A DNA stretch of 64,000 nt from contig CACZJL010000003.1 in the NCBI GenBank assembly GCA_902781505.1, positions 62,001 through 126,000 on the forward strand. Direction: 5' to 3'. Positions 25,821 to 35,588 of this stretch are shown piece after piece; positions within the stretch are counted from its first letter, which is position 1; each line of letters opens with the position of its first letter. Source of the stretch: an uncultured Lachnospiraceae bacterium (GTDB taxonomy: Bacteria > Bacillota > Clostridia > Lachnospirales > Lachnospiraceae). The notes beneath the pieces were generated by a model. That model was not told the DNA's origin. It did no database searches and worked only from the letters and a program-made list of their open reading frames with translations. A program made the position numbers and the translations under genes.

Positions 25821-28800
25821 TTATCTGGCTTCCGGATCATTTTCTCTCGAATCTCCATTCTTGTCGAAGATTGAAAGTCCTGTTCCCCAGTCGCCATATG
25901 CATTGAAATGTTCATTAAACTTATCAGCTGCTCCCATTGGATATGGATAGAACTTCGTCACCATAAGCTTTGGATTGAACTGATTGTACTTCACTGTTTC
26001 ACCAGTAAACTTCTCACCATACGTTTGACCTAAACCAAGATAAGTCTGGGTATCAGCAAGCTGTGCACCAGTGAGTGGTTCAGCCATAGATGCATCCGTA
26101 AGCGGAATATTGATAAACCAAATATGCCAGATAAAGTCAATTACATTATCCGTTTCGTAGAAATGATCCGCCTTTGTTACCGGTTGCAGGTAGTAATTTG
26201 AGCGGTTTTGCGCATATCTTACTCCTGCCCAGCTCGAAATCTCATTTGTAGCCTTCGCCATTTCATCTGATGGTTTGGCAAATGGATACCAGGCACCTTT
26301 CTTGATTACTGGCGCCGTGCCAGTCTTTACATAAGATCCTGTATCAACTTCCCAGATAGCTGCATAGTTCTTCTCAATATAATTATTGTTTTCACCAATA
26401 TCACTTGGCAGACTGTCTCCAACATCAAAGATAAATCCTGCAACCTTTGTTGCTGTAATCTTACCGGTTGAATGGTTATTACTAATCAATCCCTGTACAT
26501 ACTTTGCGCCGAATCCTGCCGCAGATCCTGCCGGATCATTTGCAGTTCCATCACCTGTCCTAGCCTTCAGAATTACATTAGCATAAGAATTCTTTATATT
26601 GCCCTTAAGGTCAACCAATAAAGTCCAGCGCCGCATCTTATAGGCGCCATTCTGATAGAAGAATCCATACGCATCTGCTGCTGTAATAGTACCCGTGATA
26701 CTGCTGTTTTCAACATCTCCGCAGTTAAATGCTACAAATCCAACCGCGTAGCCGGCTACCGTCTTATCCTCCGGCTCAATTGAAACTAATCCATACGAAT
26801 CCGACGTCTGTCCTTCAGGAACGGTAATCATTGCCTTAAATGCAGGATTCTTAGCCGCCTCATCCACGTCAGGGAAGATTTGAGCATATGTAATCCTACC
26901 TCGGTTTTCAGTAACAAAACCGACAGCACCATTCGATTTCAAGTTCCGAATAGTTACATTCTGAATCTCGCCATCCCAATTCTGATTCTGCTCACGGTTA
27001 TATCTGACAAAACCAGCGTATTCGTAACGGTCATCATCATCATCCTGCACATCCTGAACCAAATTAATCAGGTTAACATTTTGAATCGTACCGTTATTCA
27101 CAGAAGCAAAACCATTCTGAGTAACCTTGAGGTCTCTTAAGGTAATTCCATCCACACCTGCATTCTGATGAATTGTTTCGGCAAATCCATTACCATGAAT
27201 CATGCCCTGTACATCAATTTCAACATCAGAAATCATATTTTTTGTATAAATGTCCTTCGCAAATCCAGCGGTTGGCTTATCATCAGTTCCGATGTCTCCG
27301 GCCACATGAATATATGCTTTGTCTACAGTAATGTTATCAACATTCTCAATAAAGCCATATCCTGCGATATTTCCTGCATTCACAGTATTATCAGTAATTG
27401 TGCCGTGTCCTATAGACATAAAGCCATTACCACCAATCGTGCCGGAAACATTTACCGTATTATTCTGAATCGTGTTGTAGTTATTCTCCTTGATAAATCC
27501 ATCACCACCGATATTTACTGCAGAGACGATATTATTAAGTAAATCACCCTCATTAAATTCTGCCCAGCCTTCACCTGCAATCGTTCCTGCATTGCGGATT
27601 TCAGAATTCTGAATCGTACCAGAATTCTCATTGATAAAGCCATTTCCTGCAGCCTCATATCCATCTGCAACAACATTGTCAATGACAAGATGCCAGTTGT
27701 TCTTTTTAATCAAAGCAGAACCGTTACGAGCAGTCGAGACATCATTCAGGTATATATTCTGAAGCGCTACATTGCCTGCCGCTGTTGTTACCCAAATTTC
27801 GCCAACAAAGGCATAATCATAATTTGTATCTACATGCAAATGATTGATAGTCAGATTCGCAATTGATCCACCCCCGACCTGATTTACCATCGGCTTATCA
27901 ATATCATTTATGGCAACATATTTTGTCTGATTTCCTTTTACATAACTATCTCCACGATAGTGAGTATTTAACGTCCCAAGTCTGTTAAATATATACTTGC
28001 CCGTCATGTCAATAGGCTCATCGCTCTTTCCATGACTATGTTCATGCGTCTGATAAGGAACTGTCTTTCCAAACCAGAGATCTGCAGTTTGCAATACATT
28101 GACCGGACCGTTATTCTTCACCCAGTTCGTGTACTGCTTAGCCGAACGAATTTCTCTGTAATCCTTTGAATAATAGGATTCATCGCTATTTAACAATGGA
28201 CGCGGAATGACAGAATCTGCATAAAGCGGATTATAAACAAACTCACCACCGGTAAAATTATCACCATAATAATACCAGGACTTATTGCTATTATTATTTT
28301 TCACAGTACCATCACTGTTATATTCATTTGCCTTGTAACCAATCTGAATATCAACACTCTTATCATTATACAAAGAGCCTTTTGGATTATTCAGATATAC
28401 AGCCTGCATGCCATATTGTTCCTGAGTAATTCCTAAAGCACTTCTGAGTAGATCTGCATAATCATCAGTTCCCGCTCTTACATGAGGCAAAGATGACCAG
28501 GCCTTTTCAGATACACCTCCGCGCCATGCAAAACGTGCATCCGGATCGTCTTTACCTGTAGTTCCATTACGTGGCTTTCTCTCATTCAGAATAAGATATC
28601 CATCTTCCAAGACAACCTTTCCGGCGATTGCTTCCTTTCGTGGCAATCCATTTGTATCACGAACATAACTTGCGGCATCCTTTGGATCTGAGTATACATC
28701 AGTATAGTAGCCGTCATAATACGCTCTGGCATCACTTCCATCCGGATTACCAACAATCTCATAATAGTACAGACCGATCTGCTTAGACATATCCGATGCA

Positions 28801-31800
28801 GAATATGCATTTGTAAACGAAATCGTTTCATCCTGCGTCAGATTCACTTCAGCCCTGTCTGAATTAAAGGTACGTCCTCCACTGACTGCAGTTACCTTTG
28901 CGTCTACACCTCCAACCACATAATCATGTTCCGTAACTGTATACTGACCGGCAATTACCGGTAAGTCATACTTAAGAATCAAATCTCCGGATTCATCAAC
29001 ACTTTGCTCAAAATCAGCCATATCAATGCGCTGAGAGGTCCCCATCCGGTTGCTCTCGACTACAAAATACGCCTTTGAACGTAGTGTCTCAAGAACCTCA
29101 TCCGTAGAAACTTCTCTTGTCCCGGTAAGCTGAATTCTCTTCGTAATCGTTAGCTTTACCGTATCCACCCAGTCACCGACATAGAATCCACCGTCGGATC
29201 GGATGTTCTTGTATTCCTGGCGAAGCTGCTGCTCCCAGGAAGCCTTCTTTTCATCCTCAGTCTTATCTTCCGCATTATTGCTTACATATGCTGAGAAAGG
29301 ATGCTCCTGCATGTACTCGGCAAATGTATCTGTATCATGATCTGCTCCTTCTAACGACTCATATCCGGCCAGATTCTTATTTGTAAAGTAATCATAATGT
29401 GCACGGGAAGAAATCAGCTCACCATTCAGCGGAACCGTAATATTCTCACGCGCAGATGTTGCACCAAAATCAGCTGTGTATGCAGCCTTTAATTCAGAGC
29501 TTGTTACAGTCTGAATCAGGTCAAACGCAATATTTGTACCAACAGGCTTAATTGAAGCAGCATTCATACCGCCAAGAACATATGCGCCACCTGTAATTGT
29601 GATACCGCCATTATAAGTACCTGCAAAGCTTCCAACAAATGCATTATCCGCCTCATTATCTTCAAGCGCCGGAAGCTGTGTTACATGATTGGCAGCGTAA
29701 ACATTCGAATATGTGTTAGCCGCATTGTTACTCTCACCGACAATACCACCGACATTGCGTCCTGTAAGTGTTGCCCAGGAGTACGAATCAGAAACCTCCG
29801 TAATACCGGGAGCTAAAGTTGTACGACCTATCAGACCACCGGCACCACCGCTTGTTGTTGAAGTATTTGCCACACCCATAACCGAATCATGAGGTGTAAT
29901 CTGATTATTCAGTGAAAGGAAATGTCCACCGGTAAAGGAATTGCTGACCTTTGCAAGGATTGCCCCCTGCAAATCACCAATAAGACCTCCGGCATAACCA
30001 TTTTCCGCGATAACCGGAATCGTCGCATAGCTTTCATCAATTACAACTGCAATCGTATTATTGCGAACACCACCAACAAGGCCACCAGCCGCACCATTTC
30101 CGTATGCACGGATATGATTGCCGTTACCAACAACCGGTTCGCCACTTGTGATATTCACTGCACCTTCGAGGTATTCATCGCGTTCTGCATCTTCATTTAA
30201 GACGGCTACCGCAACACCAGTCATCTTAAGGGAATTAAGATCTGCCACCTCACTGCCTGCAAGACCAACTACCGCACCTGCATAACCATCACCGGTCGCC
30301 TCAACACGCGGGCTGATCATCGCAAGATTCTTAACTGTGAACGGACGCTCAACAGAAGCAAGCAGACCGGCATTGCCGGATGCATTTGCCATGATATCAA
30401 AACCACGGAGCGAGTTATTGTTACCATTCAGATATTCCAAAGTGCGATTCACAACACCTACGTATCTTGAATCATCATTCAGAATCGAATTACTCTTATC
30501 ATAAATATAAAGAGGCGTCTTACCAAAGACACTTGCCATCTTCAAATTAATATCCGTTACCGTGCCATAGAAATCCTGCCAGTCACTCTTCCAATTCATA
30601 GATTCCGTGATTTCGGCCTTAGTAACATATGTCTTCTTTGTTGTGCCTTCATCGTCATTGATTCCGGAAATCACCGGATCAAGATTCTCAAGGTTACGTC
30701 CATTCGCAATTGTTGCAACAACTGGAAGTTTATTCCCATTGGCAACATCCGAATCCTCCGCCTTCGTACTGTCAGGAGTCACACTGCCAAACAGGCTGTT
30801 TCCCTTAGTCGCAGAAGAACTGATATTAGCGAGTGCCCTCGTCGTTTCAAGGCTGACTGTGATGCTTAAGTTCTCACCTGGTACAAACTCGACCGTCGCT
30901 CCGGGATCAACCGTTGAGAACAGCTGTGCGAAATGTCCGCCCTCAATATCAATAGCATCAAGGTATAACGTATACTTCACAGCCTTGGCAGGAAGCTCGC
31001 TTGAGACATCATCCTTGTCACGCATCGGATTATCCACTACTTCCGGCTGGGCAAATGCTGTGTTATACCATGCCTGCTCGGAACCGGATACAAGGTTGCT
31101 GTTCTTCTGAGGTGCCCCCGTGCCGGCTGGTGGAGTTGTTGAAAGACGCATTGTCTTCACCGCACCACTTGTCATACCGGTTACCTTAACAACCGGAGTA
31201 GCCTGCACAGCCTGAGTATAGAAATGACCGTTCTCATCCTGCGCATTTACCGAGCGGAAATAATTGACATCGGTAAATGTAAGGGTCAGTCGCTCATCAT
31301 TATTAATATTTAAATCATACGGCGCTTCAAGATTTGTGCGTGTCAGACTGAGTGCTTCTGTTCCGCCATAATAACCAACGATCATGGGCGCATTCTCAGA
31401 ACCCTTTTTATAGCTCATCTGACGATAATCTTCAGCAGCCTGATTCATTTCTTTATCTTCGTAAGCACGAGCTTTATTTCCATCAAGTACTAAAACATCG
31501 TTATAATCTATGCCTCTTTCATCTGCCGTAAAGAACACACTGTATACGGAAGCGGACTTAGCATCATATTCAATAACATAATATCCGCCGGTACGAACCA
31601 CTTCATCAATCGAACCATATGGAAGCATATACTTCAGGCTGGTCTTGACAAAGATGGATGCTGATTTTGGATTCAGTACAAAATAACGGAAATCGTGCGT
31701 ATCACTATCCCATCCGGAATTGATATTCGAGTCTGCATTCGCAGGGAAATCAGAAGGTTTCTTCGTCATCTGTGTACCGAAAATCTTTGTGGTAGCCTCA

Positions 31801-32141
31801 GACATTTCAATTTCTTCTAATTTCGATGCTTTCTGAGAATCATCGAGTGACGCATAATCGCTCGGAAGCTGCCCTTCAATCGTATCTTTATACAGACGAT
31901 CCCAGGTACCATCTTCCTTCGCAGCTGCCATATGATTCTGCGCCGCAATAAAAATCTGCTTCGCCGAATCGTTATACTGGCGAAGCGTCATCTTACTCTG
32001 ATATTTATTAAATGCGACGAATCCAAACCCGGCAAGAATGCCGGTGATTGCAATTACAATCAACATTTCCGCCATCGTAAAACCTGCACTGTTGCGCAGT
32101 CTTGATGCGGCCTTTCTACAAGTCTTCTGTATTCTAGTCAT
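25821..32141 (-). CDS. giant prepilin-type multidomain surface protein 2
   Basis: This 2,106-residue (~230 kDa) paralogue of the giant protein at 13092-20975 keeps the same order. The leader (20 residues) ends at RNSAG^FTMAEMLIVIAITGIL, with the +5 Glu at residue 25. AKQIFIAAQNHM, VGYYGGTEAL and LDAIDIEGGHFAQLF are shared nearly word for word. GLUG-like repeats (~570-860) precede a Cna-B-like domain (~990-1115, starting TITKRIQLTG, ending TISFTNAYS). NGF/GFI-marked beta-helix-like repeats (~1410-1750) and AGF repeats (to ~1910) follow, then a YGDWG end. It lacks the Ala/Thr tail of protein 1. It follows pilO but has its own promoter and GAGGGAG site. Export by the pilus machine is inference. 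Confidence 0.87.
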   Translation of the reverse strand: MTRIQKTCRKAASRLRNSAGFTMAEMLIVIAITGILAGFGFVAFNKYQSKMTLRQYNDSAKQIFIAAQNHMAAAKEDGTWDRLYKDTIEGQLPSDYASLDDSQKASKLEEIEMSEATTKIFGTQMTKKPSDFPANADSNINSGWDSDTHDFRYFVLNPKSASIFVKTSLKYMLPYGSIDEVVRTGGYYVIEYDAKSASVYSVFFTADERGIDYNDVLVLDGNKARAYEDKEMNQAAEDYRQMSYKKGSENAPMIVGYYGGTEALSLTRTNLEAPYDLNINNDERLTLTFTDVNYFRSVNAQDENGHFYTQAVQATPVVKVTGMTSGAVKTMRLSTTPPAGTGAPQKNSNLVSGSEQAWYNTAFAQPEVVDNPMRDKDDVSSELPAKAVKYTLYLDAIDIEGGHFAQLFSTVDPGATVEFVPGENLSITVSLETTRALANISSSATKGNSLFGSVTPDSTKAEDSDVANGNKLPVVATIANGRNLENLDPVISGINDDEGTTKKTYVTKAEITESMNWKSDWQDFYGTVTDINLKMASVFGKTPLYIYDKSNSILNDDSRYVGVVNRTLEYLNGNNNSLRGFDIMANASGNAGLLASVERPFTVKNLAMISPRVEATGDGYAGAVVGLAGSEVADLNSLKMTGVAVAVLNEDAERDEYLEGAVNITSGEPVVGNGNHIRAYGNGAAGGLVGGVRNNTIAVVIDESYATIPVIAENGYAGGLIGDLQGAILAKVSNSFTGGHFLSLNNQITPHDSVMGVANTSTTSGGAGGLIGRTTLAPGITEVSDSYSWATLTGRNVGGIVGESNNAANTYSNVYAANHVTQLPALEDNEADNAFVGSFAGTYNGGITITGGAYVLGGMNAASIKPVGTNIAFDLIQTVTSSELKAAYTADFGATSARENITVPLNGELISSRAHYDYFTNKNLAGYESLEGADHDTDTFAEYMQEHPFSAYVSNNAEDKTEDEKKASWEQQLRQEYKNIRSDGGFYVGDWVDTVKLTITKRIQLTGTREVSTDEVLETLRSKAYFVVESNRMGTSQRIDMADFEQSVDESGDLILKYDLPVIAGQYTVTEHDYVVGGVDAKVTAVSGGRTFNSDRAEVNLTQDETISFTNAYSASDMSKQIGLYYYEIVGNPDGSDARAYYDGYYTDVYSDPKDAASYVRDTNGLPRKEAIAGKVVLEDGYLILNERKPRNGTTGKDDPDARFAWRGGVSEKAWSSLPHVRAGTDDYADLLRSALGITQEQYGMQAVYLNNPKGSLYNDKSVDIQIGYKANEYNSDGTVKNNNSNKSWYYYGDNFTGGEFVYNPLYADSVIPRPLLNSDESYYSKDYREIRSAKQYTNWVKNNGPVNVLQTADLWFGKTVPYQTHEHSHGKSDEPIDMTGKYIFNRLGTLNTHYRGDSYVKGNQTKYVAINDIDKPMVNQVGGGSIANLTINHLHVDTNYDYAFVGEIWVTTAAGNVALQNIYLNDVSTARNGSALIKKNNWHLVIDNVVADGYEAAGNGFINENSGTIQNSEIRNAGTIAGEGWAEFNEGDLLNNIVSAVNIGGDGFIKENNYNTIQNNTVNVSGTIGGNGFMSIGHGTITDNTVNAGNIAGYGFIENVDNITVDKAYIHVAGDIGTDDKPTAGFAKDIYTKNMISDVEIDVQGMIHGNGFAETIHQNAGVDGITLRDLKVTQNGFASVNNGTIQNVNLINLVQDVQDDDDDRYEYAGFVRYNREQNQNWDGEIQNVTIRNLKSNGAVGFVTENRGRITYAQIFPDVDEAAKNPAFKAMITVPEGQTSDSYGLVSIEPEDKTVAGYAVGFVAFNCGDVENSSITGTITAADAYGFFYQNGAYKMRRWTLLVDLKGNIKNSYANVILKARTGDGTANDPAGSAAGFGAKYVQGLISNNHSTGKITATKVAGFIFDVGDSLPSDIGENNNYIEKNYAAIWEVDTGSYVKTGTAPVIKKGAWYPFAKPSDEMAKATNEISSWAGVRYAQNRSNYYLQPVTKADHFYETDNVIDFIWHIWFINIPLTDASMAEPLTGAQLADTQTYLGLGQTYGEKFTGETVKYNQFNPKLMVTKFYPYPMGAADKFNEHFNAYGDWGTGLSIFDKNGDSRENDPEAR

Positions 32142-32195
32142 ATATGTTCTCCCTCAAAAAAATCTTCAATAACATATAACCATACTACCATACTA

Positions 32196-32224
32196 ATTAT
32201 AGCAGGAACCATACTCGTTAACAA
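32196..32224 (-). promoter_or_regulatory. promoter of second giant prepilin-type gene
   Basis: TTGTTA and perfect TATAAT are separated by 17 bases, ~55 bases before ATG. Short direct repeats of AGTATGGT lie just downstream. Confidence 0.75.
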
Positions 32225-32313
32225 CAAAAACTTGTATACACTTTATAGAAGAAATCCGTTGGCAAATGCCGGCATCCCTCGTCATTCTGCCAATAATCAC
32301 TCGTCCAAATAGT

Positions 32314-32345
32314 AAAAAAAGCGGCCTCCTTAAAAGGAGACCGCC
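32314..32345 (-). terminator. terminator after pilO-like gene
   Basis: A GCGGTCTCCTT/AAGGAGGCCGC stem is followed by seven T on the minus strand. It separates pilDMNO from the giant gene. Confidence 0.85.
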
Positions 32346-32366
32346 TGTCAAATGTACTATTCGATT

Positions 32367-33002
32367 TTACTTTGAGCTGCTTGATGAGCTTGAGCTGCTT
32401 GATGAAGAGCCCTGAGCTACCTGTGTAAGTCCTTCTGTTGTAGCAGCGCCATTTGTTGTTTCAAAGAAAGTAACCTTCATCGTGATATTAATATCAGATG
32501 AATTAGGAATTGCAACCGCATCCTTGTTAGACGCAGATGAGAATGTGATATCGTTAATCAGACATCTGTAAGGCAGATTGTTAATCTGATCAATGATACT
32601 CTTAACACTCGCATAGCTGTTAGCATGGAATGAAGCAACAACATCACGGCGAACGGTTGTACCTGTCAGTGTTGGTGCAGACCAGTTCAGGGAGATATTA
32701 TCTGCTGTAGAGTTCATAATGTCACCAAATGCATTTACTTCTGCTACCTGGTTGTTATAAATAGCAAGAGTACCCTTTGTCTTACTCTTCGCTGCTTCTG
32801 TTGCTTCCTGATACTTCTTCTTCTGACTTGCCTTTGTCTGTTCGGCTGTCAGCTGAGACTGAAGTGTAGGAATATCATACTGCTTTTTAGCAGACTCAAT
32901 ACTCTGATAAATCACAAAATAGTAGAACACACCAAGCAGTGCAATAAACAGCACACAGATGAGTGCGATCATTTTTGGAGTAATTTTCTTTCTTTTCTTC
33001 AT
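32367..33002 (-). CDS. PilO-like type IV pilus inner-membrane protein
   Basis: This 211-residue bitopic protein has a Lys-rich N-terminus, one membrane helix (~11-32) and a coiled coil (~35-75). The C-terminal ferredoxin-like domain (~95-190) has the layout of PilO. PilN-PilO pairs link cytoplasmic PilM to the platform. The protein ends in an uninterrupted run of 12 Ser before the final Lys, not expected in PilO. The start overlaps the pilN stop as TAATG. Sequence identity to known PilO is low, so the call rests on position and architecture. Confidence 0.7.
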   Translation of the reverse strand: MKKRKKITPKMIALICVLFIALLGVFYYFVIYQSIESAKKQYDIPTLQSQLTAEQTKASQKKKYQEATEAAKSKTKGTLAIYNNQVAEVNAFGDIMNSTADNISLNWSAPTLTGTTVRRDVVASFHANSYASVKSIIDQINNLPYRCLINDITFSSASNKDAVAIPNSSDINITMKVTFFETTNGAATTEGLTQVAQGSSSSSSSSSSSSK

Positions 33003-33604
33003 TATACTGCCCCTCCTGCATACTGAATTACGAATGTTGCATTAACCTTATCTGTCTTAGTGTTAGCTCCTGAAGATGCAGCTGTAGTTGTTGTAACATT
33101 TACGTATGTGTTGCGAGCATCGGACTGAAGCTTGTTTAATGCTTCAGAAACCTGCTGGAGTGTAGCATTTGTAGTAATAACAGAAATCTGATTCTTTGTT
33201 ACAGCAATAGAAGTAACCGTCATTGTCGGAACAAGATCCTCATCAATCATTGCAAGGATTTCATCCTTAGCCGGAACAAGCTTTTCATCTGCATTCATGA
33301 ATGCATCACCGGCTGTTCTTTCATACTCAGCCTTAACCTGATCGAAATCAGCATTCTGAGTCTTTAATGCATTAATCTGTGTCTGAGTTGACTGTGCTTC
33401 TGACTTCATTCTGTTTAACTCTGCATATGGCTTAATAACGCCTAATGCAATAAACAGGATAAACGCAACTGCTGCTACACCAATCCCGATGAAAGTAAAT
33501 TTCAGATGGGACAGGTCTTCCTTTGGCACCAGGTTCAGGTCTGTCTTATCTGGCAGAGCTGATGCTGCTGGCTTAGTATTTTTCTTACCTAATGATAAAT
33601 TCAC
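33002..33604 (-). CDS. PilN-like type IV pilus protein
   Basis: This 200-residue bitopic protein has a short cytoplasmic N-terminus with TDLNLVPKE, resembling the PilN motif that binds PilM. A membrane helix (~45-67), a coiled coil (~70-100) and an alpha/beta C-terminal domain follow. I start at a GTG preceded by GGGGGATGGAATC, 16 bases after pilM, instead of the longer frame that overlaps pilM. It lies between pilM and pilO as in most T4P operons. Confidence 0.75.
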   Translation of the reverse strand: MNLSLGKKNTKPAASALPDKTDLNLVPKEDLSHLKFTFIGIGVAAVAFILFIALGVIKPYAELNRMKSEAQSTQTQINALKTQNADFDQVKAEYERTAGDAFMNADEKLVPAKDEILAMIDEDLVPTMTVTSIAVTKNQISVITTNATLQQVSEALNKLQSDARNTYVNVTTTTAASSGANTKTDKVNATFVIQYAGGAV

Positions 33605-33620
33605 GATTCCATCCCCCTTA

Positions 33621-34619
33621 TTAAATATTAAATGCCATGCCGACTGCCATCGGTCCAACTAAGAGCGCTGTAGCTTCCTGTGAATTTGGAGCTGCGAAAG
33701 AGGACAGAGGAATCATATTAAGAGGAACCGTATCATCGATTTCCTTAATCAGCTGCTTAATGGCTGCGCCACCACCGCAGTAGTACATATTCTCAAGGTT
33801 GTTATCCTTGGCATTGAAGTTATAGTAGTTAACCGCACGCATAACTTCAATTGCGATATTACTGTAGATATTGTGGCAATCCTCAAGGTCAAGACAGTTC
33901 TTTGTATTCTTCTCCATGTAGATTTCTGCTACATGTGGATCTACTGCAAGCTGATCTGCGATTGTTGCACGAAGCTGTCTGCAGCCTACATCAATCTGAC
34001 GGGTAACATCGTAGATACCTCTTGTGTAGATATTTACATTAACGCCTGTCTCACCGACGTCAAGGATAGCGAAGTCATGACCAGCTTCTGAACGGATACC
34101 GTTACGGAATAACTGCTGGAATGCGAAAGAATGTGGAGCACAGCATACAAGCTTCATTTCTGCTGCGCGGAACATTTCAGAATACTGCATGATCAGAGCC
34201 TTAGAAACAGCAACTGCAATCAGATCCATCTCTGTTGGTTCGTCTGATTCGCCATCTGTTAACATACCGACCATGGAATAATCGAAGTAATAACCATTGC
34301 GGTCATCACCAATGAAATCATGGAATTCGAAAGGAATATTCACTGATAACTGCTGTGCACTCATTACAGGCATTGTCAGTCTGCGAATGTAACAAACCTC
34401 ATCAGGGATGACAAGAGAAATCTCTTTTGTTGTCATATGATTTTCCTTTGCTGTTCTTTTGATGAAGTCAGCAAGTCCATCCCAGGACTGTACCTCTCCA
34501 TCCTTCATCATGTTGTCCGGTAATGGCTCTGACACGAAATGTAACAGATGGAATCCGTTCATCTCTGCCATCTTAAGGCCGTAATTACCAATTTCAACTC
34601 CGATAATTTGCTTACCCAT
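33621..34619 (-). CDS. pilM: PilM, actin-like type IV pilus assembly ATPase
   Basis: This 332-residue protein has the FtsA/actin fold of PilM. The N-terminus IIGVEIGNYGLKMAEM is the first phosphate loop, AILDVGETGVNVNIYTRG the second, and MYYCGGGAAIKQLI the adenosine-binding region. PilM is cytoplasmic, binds the N-terminus of PilN and connects the alignment complex with the ATPases and platform. A GAGGGAG site precedes ATG. It is first in the pilM-N-O series, 29 bases after pilD. Confidence 0.88.
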   Translation of the reverse strand: MGKQIIGVEIGNYGLKMAEMNGFHLLHFVSEPLPDNMMKDGEVQSWDGLADFIKRTAKENHMTTKEISLVIPDEVCYIRRLTMPVMSAQQLSVNIPFEFHDFIGDDRNGYYFDYSMVGMLTDGESDEPTEMDLIAVAVSKALIMQYSEMFRAAEMKLVCCAPHSFAFQQLFRNGIRSEAGHDFAILDVGETGVNVNIYTRGIYDVTRQIDVGCRQLRATIADQLAVDPHVAEIYMEKNTKNCLDLEDCHNIYSNIAIEVMRAVNYYNFNAKDNNLENMYYCGGGAAIKQLIKEIDDTVPLNMIPLSSFAAPNSQEATALLVGPMAVGMAFNI

Positions 34620-34648
34620 AAGAATAATCTCCCTCTATATTCTTTGTC

Positions 34649-35449
34649 TTAAAAAAGACTGATGTACCAAGTGACGAATTGTGCCCCTACCAAAACACAA
34701 ATCCAGGTTGACAGCGCGATTGACGGGCCGAATGGAATCATCTCTTTTCTAACACAAATTGCAAGAATCAGTCCAATCACGCAGGAGAGAATCACATCGA
34801 ACAGTCCGATTGCTATCCCTACATATAACCCAACTACAAAGAATAACTTGATGTCTCCTCCGCCAAGGCTGTCTTTACCCATTATTTTATCAAAAAGAAG
34901 CGAAATGAGCAACATTCCAATTGCGAGTCCGAATCCACCAATAGCACCACCTAACAGGCTCATCAGCATATCATGTACACTTCCGCCCTGTCCTAAGGTA
35001 ACAAGTGGTGCTGTCACAATCCACCAGATGATTCCAAAAATGATATAACCATCCGGAATCTCCTGAATATCCAGATCTACAAACGAAAGACTGAACAGCG
35101 CGCATGCAAGTCCCAGATAACGAAGGGAATCAAAGCTCACCCCGTATTTCCAGACAATGCTGACAAAGACGACGCAAAGTAAAATTTCACTTAAGACAAA
35201 GCGTGCGCCCATCTTCTTTCCGCAATATCTGCATCTTCCCTTTTGAAAGACATAACTAAGGATAGGGACCAGATCTTTCGCCCCAAGTTCATGGCCGCAG
35301 GAGTCACAATGACTCTTACCCTTAAGGAAACTCTCATGATGCACAATCCGATAGGCCATACAGTTTAAGAAACTGCCGAAAATAGCACCAAATACTCCAG
35401 CGACGAATAACAGATATCCCATCATCACCGGATCCTTAATAGTTATCAT
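34649..35449 (-). CDS. pilD: prepilin peptidase
   Basis: This 266-residue integral membrane aspartic protease cleaves and N-methylates prepilins. FGSFLNCMAYRI near residue 24 is followed by the zinc-like CDSCG/CRYCG pairs (~48-76) of the methylase domain. The two catalytic Asp are in FVDLDIQEIPDG (~130) and GGGDIKLFF (~200). About seven to eight membrane helices are visible. It should process PilA, the minor pilins and both giant proteins in this window. It lies between the K+ channel and pilM. Confidence 0.95.
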   Translation of the reverse strand: MITIKDPVMMGYLLFVAGVFGAIFGSFLNCMAYRIVHHESFLKGKSHCDSCGHELGAKDLVPILSYVFQKGRCRYCGKKMGARFVLSEILLCVVFVSIVWKYGVSFDSLRYLGLACALFSLSFVDLDIQEIPDGYIIFGIIWWIVTAPLVTLGQGGSVHDMLMSLLGGAIGGFGLAIGMLLISLLFDKIMGKDSLGGGDIKLFFVVGLYVGIAIGLFDVILSCVIGLILAICVRKEMIPFGPSIALSTWICVLVGAQFVTWYISLF

Positions 35450-35588
35450 GGCAAATGTCCTTTCTGCCTTTTATTATGTTTAGAATAGCACAATTTTCGT
35501 AGAAAATACAGTCAAAACCACAATTTTTCACGTACATTTTGTATATTTCGCTTAAGAATTTCGTGAAAGTACTTTTCTGAACACATTT

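Noticed and set aside
13092..32141. Possible CRISPR-like or transposon repeats within the giant genes
   Set aside because: The repetition is at protein level with diverged DNA. There are no regular identical DNA repeats with unique spacers and no terminal inverted repeats.
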